This document shows positions 24,774-36,924 of a DNA stretch of 64,000 nucleotides, one piece after another. The notes beneath the pieces are model-generated. The model did no database searches and had not been told where the DNA came from. It worked only from the letters and a program-made list of their open reading frames with translations. Source of the DNA: Metallyticus violacea (taxonomy: Eukaryota; Arthropoda; Insecta; Mantodea; Metallyticidae); assembly GCA_030762175.1 (NCBI GenBank), contig CM060846.1, positions 239,682,012 through 239,746,011 on the forward strand, read 5' to 3'. Each line of letters opens with the position of its first letter. Position 1 is the stretch's first letter. The translations under genes were made by a program, and so were the position numbers.

Positions 24774-26232
24774 CACTTATCATACTCATATCTTTGCAAC
24801 AAAATAGGTGATTTATTTTTTATAAGTTAATAATCTCAAGCAATGGAATGTCTTATAGCTTTGGTGTGAAGTTTATTGAAAGTATACTATAGTCTGTATA
24901 AATCATTAAAACCATTCTATTTGTTTAATATTGGTTGTATTAGTAGTACATCTAATGCATGTTCTTAAATAGCATGCTAATTGAAAGTGTGACACACTAA
25001 CTGTTCCAGTATCACACAACACTATTAATTTGTTGAGTGTAATTTTGTAACTTAGATATTTAGAACCATTTCTAATTAAACATAAATGAGTAAATGACTA
25101 GGTGCATTTATAGACAAAAATTACTTAACCTAGAAGATAGGCAAATCATAGATATATACAGCGACAATAGAAAAAGCTGTAGTTACTTATGCAGCTATTT
25201 TAAGTTTCTTGATGGAAGCACCTGTGATAACTTGGTATAGTGTGATAATAACTCACAATGATGGTTCCTTATTCACGCAAAGTTCTTTTAAAAACAACAT
25301 AAACTATTTTGTGCATGTTTATCAACAAATTCAACATCTTTTAAAAATGTTGTAATGACTATTTTCTAACCTCATTAAAGATTTAAAAATGATCTGAAAA
25401 CCAACGTTCTCTCAATGTAATTAATACATTTTTATTTATTGGTTGTTCAGTTAAGGTAGTATTAATGACCAGTAAATATAGGAATATGTCCATCTCAGCA
25501 GTGTCAGAAAGAGAAACAAGACTGTTGGTAGGTCAAGGATGCCGTAATTGCTATTTCATTGGCAAGACGAATGTGTAATAATCACTTCACTTCAGTAAAC
25601 CGCAAATTCCTACACATATACTAAAATACAAATGCACATGTTCGAGATAGAATTCATCGACACTCTCCTCTCGATGAGAGTCGGAGCGCAACACTCTAAT
25701 AATCATAGCTGCTGTTTTATTGCTTTTTTTTTTTAAATCAGTAAGGAAGTTTGCTACTCCATCATGCATAGTTTCATTCAATATAAAATAATATGTGCGT
25801 GAACCTTTATATTAGACGTTATAAACAAAAACGATTTAGACCAAATCAAAAGTTTCCTCATGGTGGTGGACATGTTATTTTCGCTAATGATGAAATAATA
25901 TCTCTATAAATAAGGTAAATATTTTTAAATACTCTGTTTAGCGATTATATTTAAATCATTTTATTGTTACGGGTGCTTCCGTTTTCATATAAGTGGGGTC
26001 ACCACAACTGGTGCACAGACTCTACATTTGACCTCCTATATCTAAACTCTATTTCGAAAGTTGTTATTTTTTGTGACAGTTGAACGTCCCTCATAACAAC
26101 GAAAATTTGCAAAACTTGTCAAAGAATATGGCTTCTGCTCAAACAGCTTTGTCAACCTGACAATATTTAGCAGATTATTATTAGAATAGTACTAAAGCAG
26201 TGGCAGCTTAATAAGTTATATTTAATTTTTTA
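24774..26232. other. AT-rich intron DNA, no gene seen
   Basis: No repeat family or coding segment recognised. Confidence 0.4.
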
Positions 26233-26238
26233 TTACAC

Positions 26239-27189
26239 CGGGTGCCCCAATAACCTTGCTCATCCAAAATATTTTTTTTCTGATGCGTCAAATGAAAAAG
26301 TGTTTCAAAAAATTAACATCATGAGATTGTTCTCCCTGATGGCATACCTTTTTGTATCTCCATTAATGTAGGCAATATGGGATAGACCTTCGTTTTTTTT
26401 TTAAATGACGCCACTCACATTTCGTTCAAAAATACACTTACCCTCTCTAAGAGCTGTTCACAAATATATCCCACTCTACCATTTTAGTCAAAAAAACAGT
26501 AGATATTTAAATGATAAATGCATGCCTTCTTTTACTTAATAGCATTACAATGCATTTGTTTAACTAAATCATTTAATCTCTTCAATAAATTCTTCGTAGA
26601 TCAGCAGCTTTCCTAATTTCTCTTTATGCGTGTACATCTTGTAAGAAAAACTGTAATCACTATAACTCAATACATTACCAACCTACTCTGATGAAGGACT
26701 ACATTACACTGTACGTAAGCTAAAGCAATGACAATTTGAGAGGAGATGAAGATGGTTTACCTGCTCCTACCATTCTCTCAGGGCACCTGTGTTTACGTGA
26801 ACCGGAAATCATAAACAAAAGCCAGAACTCTACTACAGTACTACATTGGGTTAAGTAATTTGTATAGGCAAGACATTAAACAGTTCGGTTTCTTCAATAA
26901 CTGTACCCTCCTTACCGTTTGCACATCTTCTGTTTTCTTTACAAAAACGGTACAGTATAATACATTTTAATAGCTCTGGAAGGGGGTAGATGTATTCTTG
27001 AATAAAATGTGCATGTAGCCATTTAATTAAACGAAGTTCTATCCTGTATCTCCTGCATTAATGCAGATACAAAAAGTATACCCTCAGCAAAAACTCTCCT
27101 ATGATGTTAAAATTTTTGTTTGAAAAAAAATAATATTTGGTTCATCAGAAAAGAGTTATTTTTGGTGAGCGAGATAAACGGGTCGCTGT
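26239..27189. mobile_element. non-autonomous DNA element with ~250-bp terminal inverted repeats
   Basis: Left arm 26239-26510 matches the reverse complement of 26935-27189. Shared blocks include ttttctgatg near the end, aacatcat(g)aga, a (t)accttttgtatct segment, gcattaatg-like and agaacttcg/agaccttcg. The ends are gggtgcccc... and its partner ...cgggtcgctg, with the likely duplicated target ttacac on both sides (26233-26238, 27190-27195). No coding capacity. Superfamily unknown. Confidence 0.75.
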
Positions 27190-27573
27190 TTACACGTCAA
27201 AGCTTAAAAACGAAATATATTATTTAGCTTCTATTATTTTAATGTATTAAGAGTAGTGAATGATTATTTAGTTTTCTCCCTGAGAAAAAACAGCGAGGAA
27301 CAAGGTAAGTCTGTACATCATCTTGTACACTTGCGACCGTTATGTGCGCCCCGAAGTCTGCAATATCTCAAAGATTAAAGTTTAGCACTACCAGATTAAA
27401 TACAAGTTACACTTTATATGTAATACCAGTGACATTTATACAAGTATGTTTGCGGGATTTGAACTTAAACATTTTTTGAAAATATATTTCTAAGAAACCA
27501 GAGTATGTGAGCTTTTCGCTGCTAATAACAATGTAAATATGATGCATAAGGTAACTTTCTCCGTAGTTTTTTA

Positions 27574-27834
27574 TTAGTGTTTAACGCCCGTTTTTAATAC
27601 CGACGAACCACAGGCGGTGGACACTAGTGATATATGAAATGAAACGACATATTTGGGAAATGATTTAAAGGAAAGAAACGTTCCGGACTTAAGTTTAGGG
27701 CATTTGCCATTTGTAAAGACTAAAGAAAACCTGAAAAAAAACAATAGTCAGGGAGGACCATCCTGGTGGGATTCGAATCCTAGACCTCCCACGCACGAGT
27801 GCACCCCTTAACGGCCTCGGCCACCTGTGGCGGT
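27574..27834 (-). repeat. SINE-B copy
   Basis: Complete 3' segment (gtgtttaacgcccgtttt complement) to head (ccacctgtggcggt). The head end is fused directly to LINE ORF1 sequence. Confidence 0.88.
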
Positions 27835-29345
27835 TAGATAGTCATGAAGGAGCATGCCCATCAGCTCCAGTCTGCGTGGACTGCCACAGAGATCATCCAG
27901 CTTGTCCCTGCTCTCGCGAAGGGCGCTGTATCCAGGAACTCCCGGTAAAGGAAAAGCTTTCGTTTTCTGAGGTCTGGAAACGATTTCAAACTCGCCAGAA
28001 ACTGACACCTAAGACCGGTACGTACAGCGCTGTAGACTCTTCTACAATTCAGAAGCGTGACAGCAGCACAGACTTTGCGACCTTGTTTTTACTCGGGTTC
28101 CTACTGCATCAAGTTCCACCAGGGGCTCTACCGAGAAGCCCAAACCGGTAGTTTTTAATGCTCCAGAAATGAAATTCATGACGACTTATACAAAGACTGA
28201 AGACTCCTGCTGACAAGACGAAGACTTAGAACCCTTCTCCTTCTCCTCCTCCTTCTCCTCCTCCTCCTCCTCCTCCTCGAAGTTCAGGCTCCCATGATGA
28301 GTCTGGGAGCAAGCCCACTAGGCGGTCACCGTCACCGCTTCTCTCCACTTCCAACCAATTCCAGGTTTTGGAATCGGTTGACTCTTCTCAGCGGAAAAGC
28401 GCTCTCTATGAGGATGTTGTGGAGCAGGATGTGCCTGCTTCTGTTAAACCACCTAGTCCCACACCCCTAAGGAAAGGACGGCTGATTCCTCTTGCACATG
28501 TGAAAAAGTGGCATTTTGTTAAGCTTATTCCGTTATATATCCACAATGGTTATCCTATCGTGGAATTAACATGCACTCTGTAGTTAAAGACCTGAACCGG
28601 AGTTACTTTTACGGTCGACCGACGCTCCGTTTTTGTGTGTCCAGGAGACTAAGTTTAGATCACAGGATTGCGGTTGCTCTTTGGTGAGATTCAATCTTCC
28701 ACTGGATGATGGCACTCCGGCGCAAGGCGAAGCTTTAATGTTAGTTAGAGATGACGTGTATGCTTCTCCCCTGAGTCTTCAGTTTCCTATTCAGTCTGCA
28801 GCAGCTACTGTTTACTTTTACGACCTTAATTTTACTGGCTGTAATTTATATATATATATATACCTCCATCTGCCACTTCCAGGTCACTGATATATATCAT
28901 CGTCTTTCCCAGGTATCACACCCCTTCCTACTTTTGGGGAACTTTAATGCCCACCATACCCTATGGGGTTCTTCCACGGAATGTTCAAGGGATAGCATGG
29001 TGGCGAACTTTTTAGAACACCACAATCTTATTCTGATGAACTATTCTTTCCGATAGTACACACAGTTTCTCGCGTTTGGATTTATCGTTGTGTTCCGCCT
29101 CTCTTTCTGTACATCTTACCTGGAATGTCCCCTTTGAATTTGTACCCCAGTGGCCAAATTGGTTTATTAGCAAAGCGAACTGGAATCTATTCCGTTTTCT
29201 CGCCATATTTTCAGGGTGTGCTTTTCCATCTATTGACGCCATGATCGAGCACCTCGATACAATTCTCATTACATCTGCAGATCAGGCTATTCCCCAGTAG
29301 TCTTCCCACTCCAGACGCTTTCCGGTTCCTTGGTGACCGATGAAT
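27835..29345 (+). pseudogene. jockey/I-like LINE fragment: ORF1 C-terminus and ORF2 endonuclease
   Basis: 27842-28151 continues a zinc-knuckle ORF1: SHEGACPSAPVCVDCHRDHP, then REGRCIQELPVKEKLSFSEV. 28368-28583 is a Pro/Ser-rich part of ORF1 (VKPPSPTPLRKGRL). ORF2 begins near 28625 with an apurinic-type endonuclease: CVQETKFRSQDCG, LMLVRDDVYASPLSL, then (frame changes) LPTFG-FNAHH-like, and MDLSLCSASLSVHLTWNVPF at 29076. The reverse transcriptase is absent. Stops and frameshifts throughout; a (CTC)n repeat interrupts it. It is truncated at the left where it meets the SINE-B head. Confidence 0.8.
28231..28277. repeat. (CTC/CTT)n microsatellite inside the LINE
   Basis: Runs of tcc/ctc triplets with a few ttc units; expanded within the Ser/Pro-rich region of ORF1. 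Confidence 0.9.
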
Positions 29346-29482
29346 GCCGGACGCACTATTTGTGCACAAATAAGTCCATGTATATTAATTGTTTCTGGAA
29401 CTACCCACAAAAAACACAATTTTAAAATAATTACCTCTCTTAAATTCTGATTCTAAGTAAACTTATAGCAATTCAATTTTGA
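29346..29482. other. AT-rich spacer between inverted LINE pieces
   Basis: Separates the + strand LINE fragment from the - strand one; no feature seen. Confidence 0.5.
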
Positions 29483-30660
29483 AATCGTTTCCAGACCTCA
29501 GAAAACGAAAGCTTTTCCTTTACCGGGAGTTCCTGGATACAGCGCCCTTCGCGATAGCGGGGACAAGCTGGATGATCTCTGTGGCAGTTCACGCAGACTG
29601 GAGCGGACGGGCATGCTCCTTCATGACTATCTTTACCGCAGGTGGCACACACTGAATTAGCACTCTAACAAGACATGCAAGTGTGGCCAAAACGTTGGCA
29701 TTAAAAACATTGTATGGAGCTGGGAATATACGGGCGCACCTCCATTACCTCGTAACCAGCCTTTATTCTCTGCGGCAAATCAACCGGGTCAGTGCGGGTC
29801 AGCTGTACTTCTCCATCCTTCTTCGTCTGCACGCGATAAACGGAGGTGATGCCTTGCTCCTCCAGATAGCCCCAAATTTCTGTATTAGACATGCAGTTAA
29901 GTATATTGGTGGTGATTACACCGCTATAGGAATTGAGGGTTCTATGCTGCTCGACATGGATCGGATATAGGTGGAGAATTGTCGCCTTAAGTATTCAATT
30001 GATTTGGTTTAGACCCAACGTCTATACCAAAAGAGAACCTTTCTTCAATCGCGTACAGGGTTTGACAGGGTCAGAGATGCTATCGACACCCTTCTGAATA
30101 ATAAACTGGTTGACGCAACAACAACAGGTTGACTTTCTTCTGTTCTACTACTTACCAAGTAACGAGGGAAGGTCATCTCCATTACTTCTTTTACATCCAC
30201 TCTCTTTATCTTAATCTGAACATTAGAATTATCATGCACCATAGCAGTTCTTCCTCCACTCTTGCAACTGTCTCCGATGGCAGTCTGCTTCCTGGGCGCC
30301 ACTCCGGCTTAGGTGAGTTCTGGCTTGAACGAAAGTCATCTCAGGGCCACACCTCCCAGAGTGCACAAAAAGGGACCCAATCGCCTTCAGGAAGTTAACA
30401 GCTCATGCAATGGTACCTCCCCGGGCCTGGCCTTTACCAGGGGATGAGCTCCTGTCCTACATGATAACCCTGTGCTGGTAGTTACCTCGTTACCCAGTAA
30501 CGTTTTACCGCGTCAAACACTGGACCATCCATCAGACTTGAGAACAGGGAGGTAAGAACAATAAACAAATTACAATGGTATACACGCTAAGGGCGAACCT
30601 ATGGTGGCAGCTCGGGTGCCTCAGCTTTGCTACGCCCCGTACCCAAAAGTGGGCTCCTCA
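29483..30660 (-). pseudogene. LINE 5' UTR and ORF1 (zinc-knuckle gag-like protein), same family, inverted
   Basis: Read on the - strand, 30660-30303 is probably the GC-rich 5' UTR. ORF1 starts near 30302 (MAPRKQTAIGDSC). It continues with frameshifts through a segment with MEMTFPRYLV and WGYLEEQGITSVYRVQTKKD (29892-29701), then PYIPSSIQCF. Three CCHC knuckles follow: C..CQRFGHTC, CATCGKDSHEGAC and CVNCHRDHPAC, and then RYREGRCIQELPVKEKLSF. It stops abruptly at 29483 just after EVWKRF, within ORF1. About 150 bases are an inverted copy of 27841-27990. Confidence 0.8.
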
Positions 30661-32008
30661 GGGGAAATTAGCGCAGTAAAATTGTTAGAACTTTGCATAG
30701 GCATTAAAGTTGGTAATGTGTATTTAATGAAATATAATACTTTGCTATAAGTTAATTACTATTACTATTAAATTAAGGATATTAAATTAACAAATTTGTT
30801 TTTAATGTGAGCATAAATTTACAAAGTAATAATTTGCCGATTAAACAACATTTGATGCATTTGTGCTCTAAGTGATAGTTCACAAACTTTAACCTCTCTT
30901 AGTAGAAAGTTCAAACTTCTAGCACTACAAACTGTGTATGGAAGGGAATATAAAGGAGCGCTTCAAACAGATATAATGATTAATTGATCTTTACGTGGTT
31001 TCTAAATTATGATGTAGTCACAACTTTGAAAACCAGATAGCTAGGAATTGAGGGTTGTGTGTAGACTTTTATTCAACAGAATAAAAATTACATTATCAGT
31101 TTAGTCTAAAGTGCCTTAAAATGTCGGGACATATCGCCATACTTATGAACGTTGCCTGTTTAGCGACGACATGTATTATGCACACATTGTAACCTATTGA
31201 TCAAGCTTAAAGTTCATACCGGGTTTTGTTAACATCACAATAGCAGTAGTCAAAATGTGACAACACTAGAATTTCTATATGTACTAATAGTTTTTCAGGA
31301 AGAGAATTCTTAGAGAGTAAACTCTCTCTATGTTTCTCTTCCGCGCACGCACGAAGTTCCTCTTGGTGTGAGAATTCATGAGGCATACAGTGAGAGAGGG
31401 AGCTATACTTCATAAACATGTAACTGATTTTAATCGAGTTTTCAAAACGGGTAGTTGTTTTTTATTGACTTTACATAACAAATGTATGCATATGGAAAAA
31501 TAAGAAATATCAGTTGTATCAACTTATAAAAATGTGTTAAAGATAAGGCATAACTAAAAAAACTTTTACAAAATAATGTTCAATGCTGACTTTTATTATT
31601 ATGACATATATTAATATTTTATAGGTGATTAATATTATATTATAATTTATAATATAATATTAATATTTATAGATTCAATGTCAATTTAAACTTCAATAAA
31701 CACAATACATAAGCAAGATTTTTTTATTATTTTTGTTTTTTAATTTCGTCTATAATTTGAAATATTGGTATGATTCATGTAAACATGCAAGTATGTGGAA
31801 TCTGCAAGAAATAACTTTAATGAATATAAAAGTAAATCAAAATGCAGGCTGAATAAAAATCAGATTCTTTATTCAAATTTCTTTAAAAGCAAGAGTGCAA
31901 CGTTTTGAATTTTGGCACAGACATTTCATGATCTTCGGGTATGTCCTGACGTGTTGTCATATACTGACGAAAAAGATCCTGTTTTTAATGCGACGTCCTG
32001 TAATTTTC
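30661..32008. other. AT-rich intron DNA, no gene seen
   Basis: A short palindrome of TATAATATTA type sits around 31630-31670; otherwise nothing recognised. Confidence 0.4.
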
Positions 32009-32021
32009 TTGTAAGCGTGCA

Positions 32022-32306
32022 CCGCCACGGGTGGCCGAGGTCGTTAAGTCTCGGACTCGTGAGCGGGAGGTCTGGGTTCGAATACCGCCAGGACCGTCCA
32101 GGACCGTCCTTCCTGACTGAGGTTTTTTTCCAGGTTTTCCTCAGTCCTCATAAATGGAAAATGCCGGGGAGGTACCCTAAACTTGGCCTGGAACGATTCC
32201 TTCCATAAAATCCTTTCCCAATATATCATTTCATTTCATTCATCACCAGTGTCCACCGCCTGTGGTACCTCTGTAGTAAAAACGGGTGTTAAACACTATT
32301 CATTCA
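32022..32306 (+). repeat. SINE-B copy, full length, 13-bp target-site duplication
   Basis: The best-delimited SINE-B. The perfect direct repeat ttgtaagcgtgca lies at 32009-32021 and 32307-32319. The head has a tRNA-Leu/Ser-like box A (gtggccgaggtcgttaag) and box B (gggttcgaatacc). The body ends acgggtgttaaacactattc followed by an attc-type tail. A 10-bp unit (caggaccgtc) is duplicated in tandem just after the head. Confidence 0.95.
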
Positions 32307-32319
32307 TTGTAAGCGTGCA

Positions 32320-33756
32320 ATCCTTAGCACTATGCGATGCCTAAATGTGTGTCCTTAAAGAATATGATAAATAGAGTTTGGGTCAACTTTAGCAAAAGTT
32401 ATTTTCCCAGTAAGAAAGGTGCTGTGAATTTCTGAAACATTACTCTTTCAGACTTTATTAGTCAACTAATGGAAATCTCCGAAATCTTCTTATGCTATTG
32501 GTATTACTTTGAGTTGGTCTAAACCTCAGCATTTTTCGTGGTATTAAACTACTGTTCTGATGTATAAATGTACTCCAAATGTACAAGTTTTTATACCTGT
32601 GTGGACGTGGTTATTTAAAACTCAATGTATATTTGAAAATATATTCAAACGTTAAACTCTAGGAACAGCTAACAAAGGAGCAGATTTGTCATACTATATC
32701 TGAAGTATTGCTCTGCTTTTCTTGCATTTAAGTAAATTAGTTCTATGAAAGCTTTATTGCTTTTCAAAGTAATTTTCAGTTATTTAGAATATCGTTAAAC
32801 AACTTCATACTATGATTTTATCGCGCGTAAACTGATATGGTTAACGCTCATGAACAAGGCAAAGTTTCCGATGTAGCTCTCTTTTGTGAAAATTTGTAAA
32901 CTACGTGTCGTCAGGTAGGGAGCATACTATAATGAAAGTGGAAGTTATTCCATGTAATTGTAACTTAACGGAATAGATAATAGCTGGCAAGTGAGATAGA
33001 AAATGACAATAACTAATATTTTATAATTCTGTAGCATAGTTTCGCCTCTAAGTGAATATTTAATATATAATCCTAGATACTTTTGTACAGACAGATGTGG
33101 AATAATAAAATGACTTACTAAGATAGGTGTTGACTTAAATGTTTTAACCAACGTACAATGTGGTCAGAGACAGCAGCGTTTCCACTAGGAGGTTGCTGAT
33201 TTGCGCTACTCCCAAACACTGCAACGTTTTATTTCCTGTAATTATTGCTCGATGCTTTTTATACCTAAAAAAGAAACCGTTCGTAGTGAGCTGGTGTTGA
33301 ATGGAAGGCTACTGCAGTTTGGTGTGAATTCTTTTAGTAGTATCTTTATCTCATTTTGTGTTTATGGAGTATAAAGAAAATGAATATTGTTAAAAATTAC
33401 ATTCAAACAAACCTCTTTACTTTGTGACGATTGGAAGAGAAAATTGTCATTGGATATCCAGGAAACCAACTCGCAAATACTATTAATTTGAGTCAACTGT
33501 GATTCCAAATTATAGAAATATGATTTCTGTAGAGATAGCCTTTATTGTTTAAATTTGGAACTTTAATCAAAGGGTCATAGATATGTTTGTTAGTATGAAA
33601 ACCTGGAGAATGATTTTTTGGTTTAAATATGTGCATTACAACAATAATTTTATTGAATTTTCTCTCTCACACCGTCTCTGTTTTGCAAAGTTTAACTATG
33701 CGCGTAAGAGTACAATTCTAGTTATTATATGATCTATATTTAGCAGTAGTAGTGTG
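32320..33756. other. AT-rich intron DNA, no gene seen
   Basis: Nothing recognised. Confidence 0.4.
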
Positions 33757-33774
33757 TTTTTTTTTTTTTTTTTT
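33757..33774. repeat. poly-T tract
   Basis: Eighteen T's. On the - strand this is an A-run immediately downstream of the LINE pieces, so it could be their poly-A tail. Confidence 0.8.
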
Positions 33775-35725
33775 GTCCCGGCTTTATACTGCCGCGAGCC
33801 GTCGCTGGCAGATTCTAGGTCATTCTCTTGCGTGTAAACTTACCTGCTCCTAGTTCTCTTTTTTTAGCAATTTCGATTTCATTTATAAAATATGTGCCAT
33901 AACTATAGTGATTGGTTTGACTTTTAATATTCTGCAATTGTCATGGCTGTCTTTGGTTTCAGTAATGACAGTTTCATTGTACCGAATATTGCTCATTCCT
34001 GTTCCTATTGACAAATATTCTGAGTGGTTCATCTTTTAGTATTACAGTGTTGATTTCAGATAAGGATTCCTCCTTTACTGAAAACTATTTGCATGACTTT
34101 CTCATTTATTGAAAAGTCGTTCTTTTTGAAGATTGTTTAGAGCTGTGTGTATTTCTTCTTTGTTGCATGAGCTCTGAGCCATGCCGTCTGCACATATTAA
34201 TTTTTTCATTAATAGCATTCCCGATTTGGGAGATGCAAATATTAAACAAAAGGGTCTTATAAGAATTTCTTGCATTAATTCGTTAACTTGCCTGATTCCG
34301 TTTGATGTGGAGGCTTCAACATTACACCACCTGTTCATTGAGATTTATCATTACTCATAAATTTTATTTTATTTGCCTCAACTTGATACACACCGATGGC
34401 CATTAAAATTGCATTACCCACAAGTGACGCATTAAATCGACCCCATGTTTTCTCAAAAGGAACGGCATGATTGAACGAAAATATGACAACAATACCAGCA
34501 GCTCTGTGAATTTGATCAAGAGAAAAGTGTGGCATACCTAGAGAGCCGGATGTCATTCCGATAAATTGGTGCTCGTGTTGGACGAAATGTGAGCATAGCG
34601 AAACGAATATGAAATGAGTGGATTGAGGTAGAAAGAACACATGGACATGAAGGATCCCAACGATCCCATCAAACAACCAAAAGAGAAGACAGACATATCC
34701 CCACGGCTTTTATGAACATGTACAATGATTTGAAATTTTATAATGTTTGTCTTTCCACCAATTGCCAAGATGTTTCGGCACGTAAATGAAATTAATGAAA
34801 TAATGATGCAACTGAGTTCAAGTCCATAGCGTCCAAAATTAACTGAAATTAATATTTTGAGGGTAAGGAAAACTATACCCTGACAACATGTCCCGAACAA
34901 GGAATTAGTTGCTGCAATATGCTGAATTCCAGTATGGCATCAGTAAATATTTGTTATTAAGAGCTCACATCATGTTGTGTTTGCAACTATTTGAATTGAC
35001 TTATGAAGTTGTAGTCTATAAAACAGCGTATTATCCCCTTTTTGTAGCTTAGGGCTTAGTCTATATATCCAGTAATAGTCGTAACGCGGATTCTCTCTGC
35101 CTGAATCCAAATGAATGCTCTGGGACGACATATTTTTAGTGTGTTCATTTAGCTTGTCTTATCTTTATGAGTATTTATATGTTTACAAGTGACAATCCTC
35201 TACACAAGTTCACATCAACTGTGTGTCCTTCCCTTTATATTACATTATCTTTAGAGTAGTTCTCAATTGGCCAGGAATACTTTTAATGCTCAGGTACTCA
35301 TTGAATAATTTTTTCGTAATTTTGACAAAATATCTTTAATTGACTGGGGTGTTCATGCGAAATTTGGTCCCGTCCGACCGCCATCATATTGTTAATTGGG
35401 CGATTGCAAGCTCTACTTCTTCTTGTTCCAGCGTTATTCCGGTACACGTTTCTACGGAAGTCCTAATCCTTGGTCTTTACCAGTTTTGTTGAAGAACCTA
35501 AAAAGTGACTTCTAGTAAATCACGGATACTTCTCTGACTGTTCAACAGTTTCTTTTAAGCACCAGAAAAGTATATTTTTCTGCCTCTCTTATTAATTGTT
35601 TGCCCTCTTCTATATGGCTTCTTCTCTTCTTCTGGCCAGACATACAGGCGCTTTGTGGTAGTCCGGAGCAGCTATCTGTGCGTGTCTTTTCTTTGCTCCT
35701 GCGCAGAGGAAGATAGTTATATGTT
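33775..35725 (-). pseudogene. RTE-like LINE remnant, interrupted
   Basis: On the - strand, 35720-35340 gives KKRHAQIAAPDYHKAPVCLA-like then TCTGITLEQEEVELAIAQL, the usual linker before the RT domain. About 35140-35090 gives VPEHSFGFRQRESALRLLL, matching the EHQFGFR.G.ST RT motif. 34260-34100 gives LICADGMAQSSCNKEEIHTA, the Y/CADD active-site region with the second Asp changed to Gly. Frame changes and stops are frequent. The stretch 34335-34930, between these parts, does not read as RT and is listed separately. Confidence 0.6.
34335..34900 (-). other. two overlapping hydrophobic open frames, unidentified
   Basis: Frames of 115 and 113 codons overlap by about 120 bases on the - strand. Their combined sequence is hydrophobic, with a run such as SLVGNAILMAIGVYQVEANK near the end and a His-rich stretch HFVQHEHQFIGM. 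It resembles a multi-pass membrane protein broken by one frameshift, perhaps a processed pseudogene inserted in the LINE remnant. I do not recognise the family, and chance in AT-rich DNA cannot be ruled out. Confidence 0.3.
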
Positions 35726-35867
35726 TCGCGGAGTTGCCAAACCTCCGTGCCCTGGAAGTCTGCTATTTAATTGAGAAAGGAAATAATCATACATATATAG
35801 TAAATTAAGATAATTAGTTATGGAAAGGTGAGGTATTGGTGTTGCATGGATAAATAATACAAATTGT

Positions 35868-36290
35868 TTACTCGCTATCGTTGCCATTTTCGTCGGCCTC
35901 TTGGTCATCTTCAGACTCTGATTCATTAAGGCTGACAGTGAAAGATTCAATCACGCTATTTTATCAGCTATCGCTGGAAAACCTCGCCTTGCAGTCTTTC
36001 TGCATGTCTTAAGCTGTTTTCCCACACCGAAATTGTTATAATGTCAACTGCATCATGTGTAAGTTGTTCTACGTCTGCAATTATAACGTTTTATTATTTT
36101 TGGCAATGTAACGTTTTACTCTTGCCCAAACGAGCTCGATGGGATTATAATAGCAGCAGTGATAAGGTGGAAATCCCACTGTCCAATGACCATGGTTCCT
36201 AGCGATAATGTCCATTTCGTATGTTTTGCACCCTGATTTGGTTAGGCTTCTCCGCTACCGTTTGGACCTTCGGCCGCAGGATATGTTGTA
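35868..36290 (-). pseudogene. DDE transposase C-terminal remnant (Tc1/IS630-like)
   Basis: On the - strand, 36225-36070 encodes YEMDIIARNHGHWTVGFPPY, then HCCYYNPIELVWARVKRYIA. The PPYHC.YNPIEL.WA block carries the catalytic Glu of DDE transposases of this insect-common family. Farther on, SFTVSLNESESEDDQEADEN forms the acidic C-terminal tail. Stops separate the blocks. The N-terminal half with the two catalytic Asps is missing. Confidence 0.72.
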
Positions 36291-36345
36291 ACGTCAAGTG
36301 AGTTGTCTCCATAGCTAGTTCAGGCAGCAATCATGTGACTTAAAG

Positions 36346-36628
36346 TTTTTTTTTAATGGTGTTCAACACCCGTTTTTACTACTGAGGTACCACAGGCGGT
36401 GGACATTGATGATACATGAGATGAAATGATATATTGAGAAAGGATTTTTTTAAGGAAGGAAACGTTCCATACCTAAACTTAGGACACCTCCCCGGCATTT
36501 GCCAGTTATGAGGACTGAGGAAAACATGGAAAAAATCTCAGTCAGGGAGGACGGTCCTGGCGAGATTCGAACCCCAGACCTCCCGCTCACGAATCCGCGC
36601 AATTACGACCTCGGCGACCGTGGCGGTT
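36346..36628 (-). repeat. SINE-B copy, first of a tandem pair
   Basis: Full-length - strand copy. The direct repeat acttaaag lies at 36338-36345 and 36629-36636. Confidence 0.9.
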
Positions 36629-36653
36629 ACTTAAAGGGAGAATGAAATGAATT

Positions 36654-36924
36654 GTGTTTAACGCCCGTTTTTGCTACAAAGGCACCACAGGCGATGGACA
36701 GTGATGATACATGAGATGAAATGATATATTGGGAAGGATTTATTTTTAAGGAAGGAATCGTTCCATGAATAAGCTTAGGGTACCTCCCCGGCATTTGCCA
36801 GCTACGAAGACTGAGGAAAACCTGGTAAAAAACCTCAGTCAGAGAGGACGGTCCTGGCGGTATTCGAACCCAGACATCGCGCTCACGAGTCCGCGACTTA
36901 ACGACCTCGGCCACCCCTGGCGGT
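36654..36924 (-). repeat. SINE-B copy, second of a tandem pair
   Basis: Same orientation as its neighbour, 25 bases away. Flanked by ttaaagggag (36631-36640) and ttaaagtgag (36925-36934), nine of ten bases alike. Confidence 0.9.

Noticed and set aside
27285..27304. A third possible microexon (ccctgag | 20 nt | gtaagt)
   Set aside because: The length is 20 nt, so it cannot join exon 1 and exon 3 in frame, and the acceptor is poor. Other GTAAG and GTGAG sites checked by eye between 9.2 and 55.3 kb had no AG exactly 22 nt upstream; the check was not exhaustive for weaker donors.
32022..32095. tRNA-like heads of SINE-A and SINE-B (this and all other copies) as tRNA genes
   Set aside because: Acceptor stems do not pair properly, the same head is always followed by the family body, and copies have target-site duplications; they are SINE promoters, not tRNA genes.
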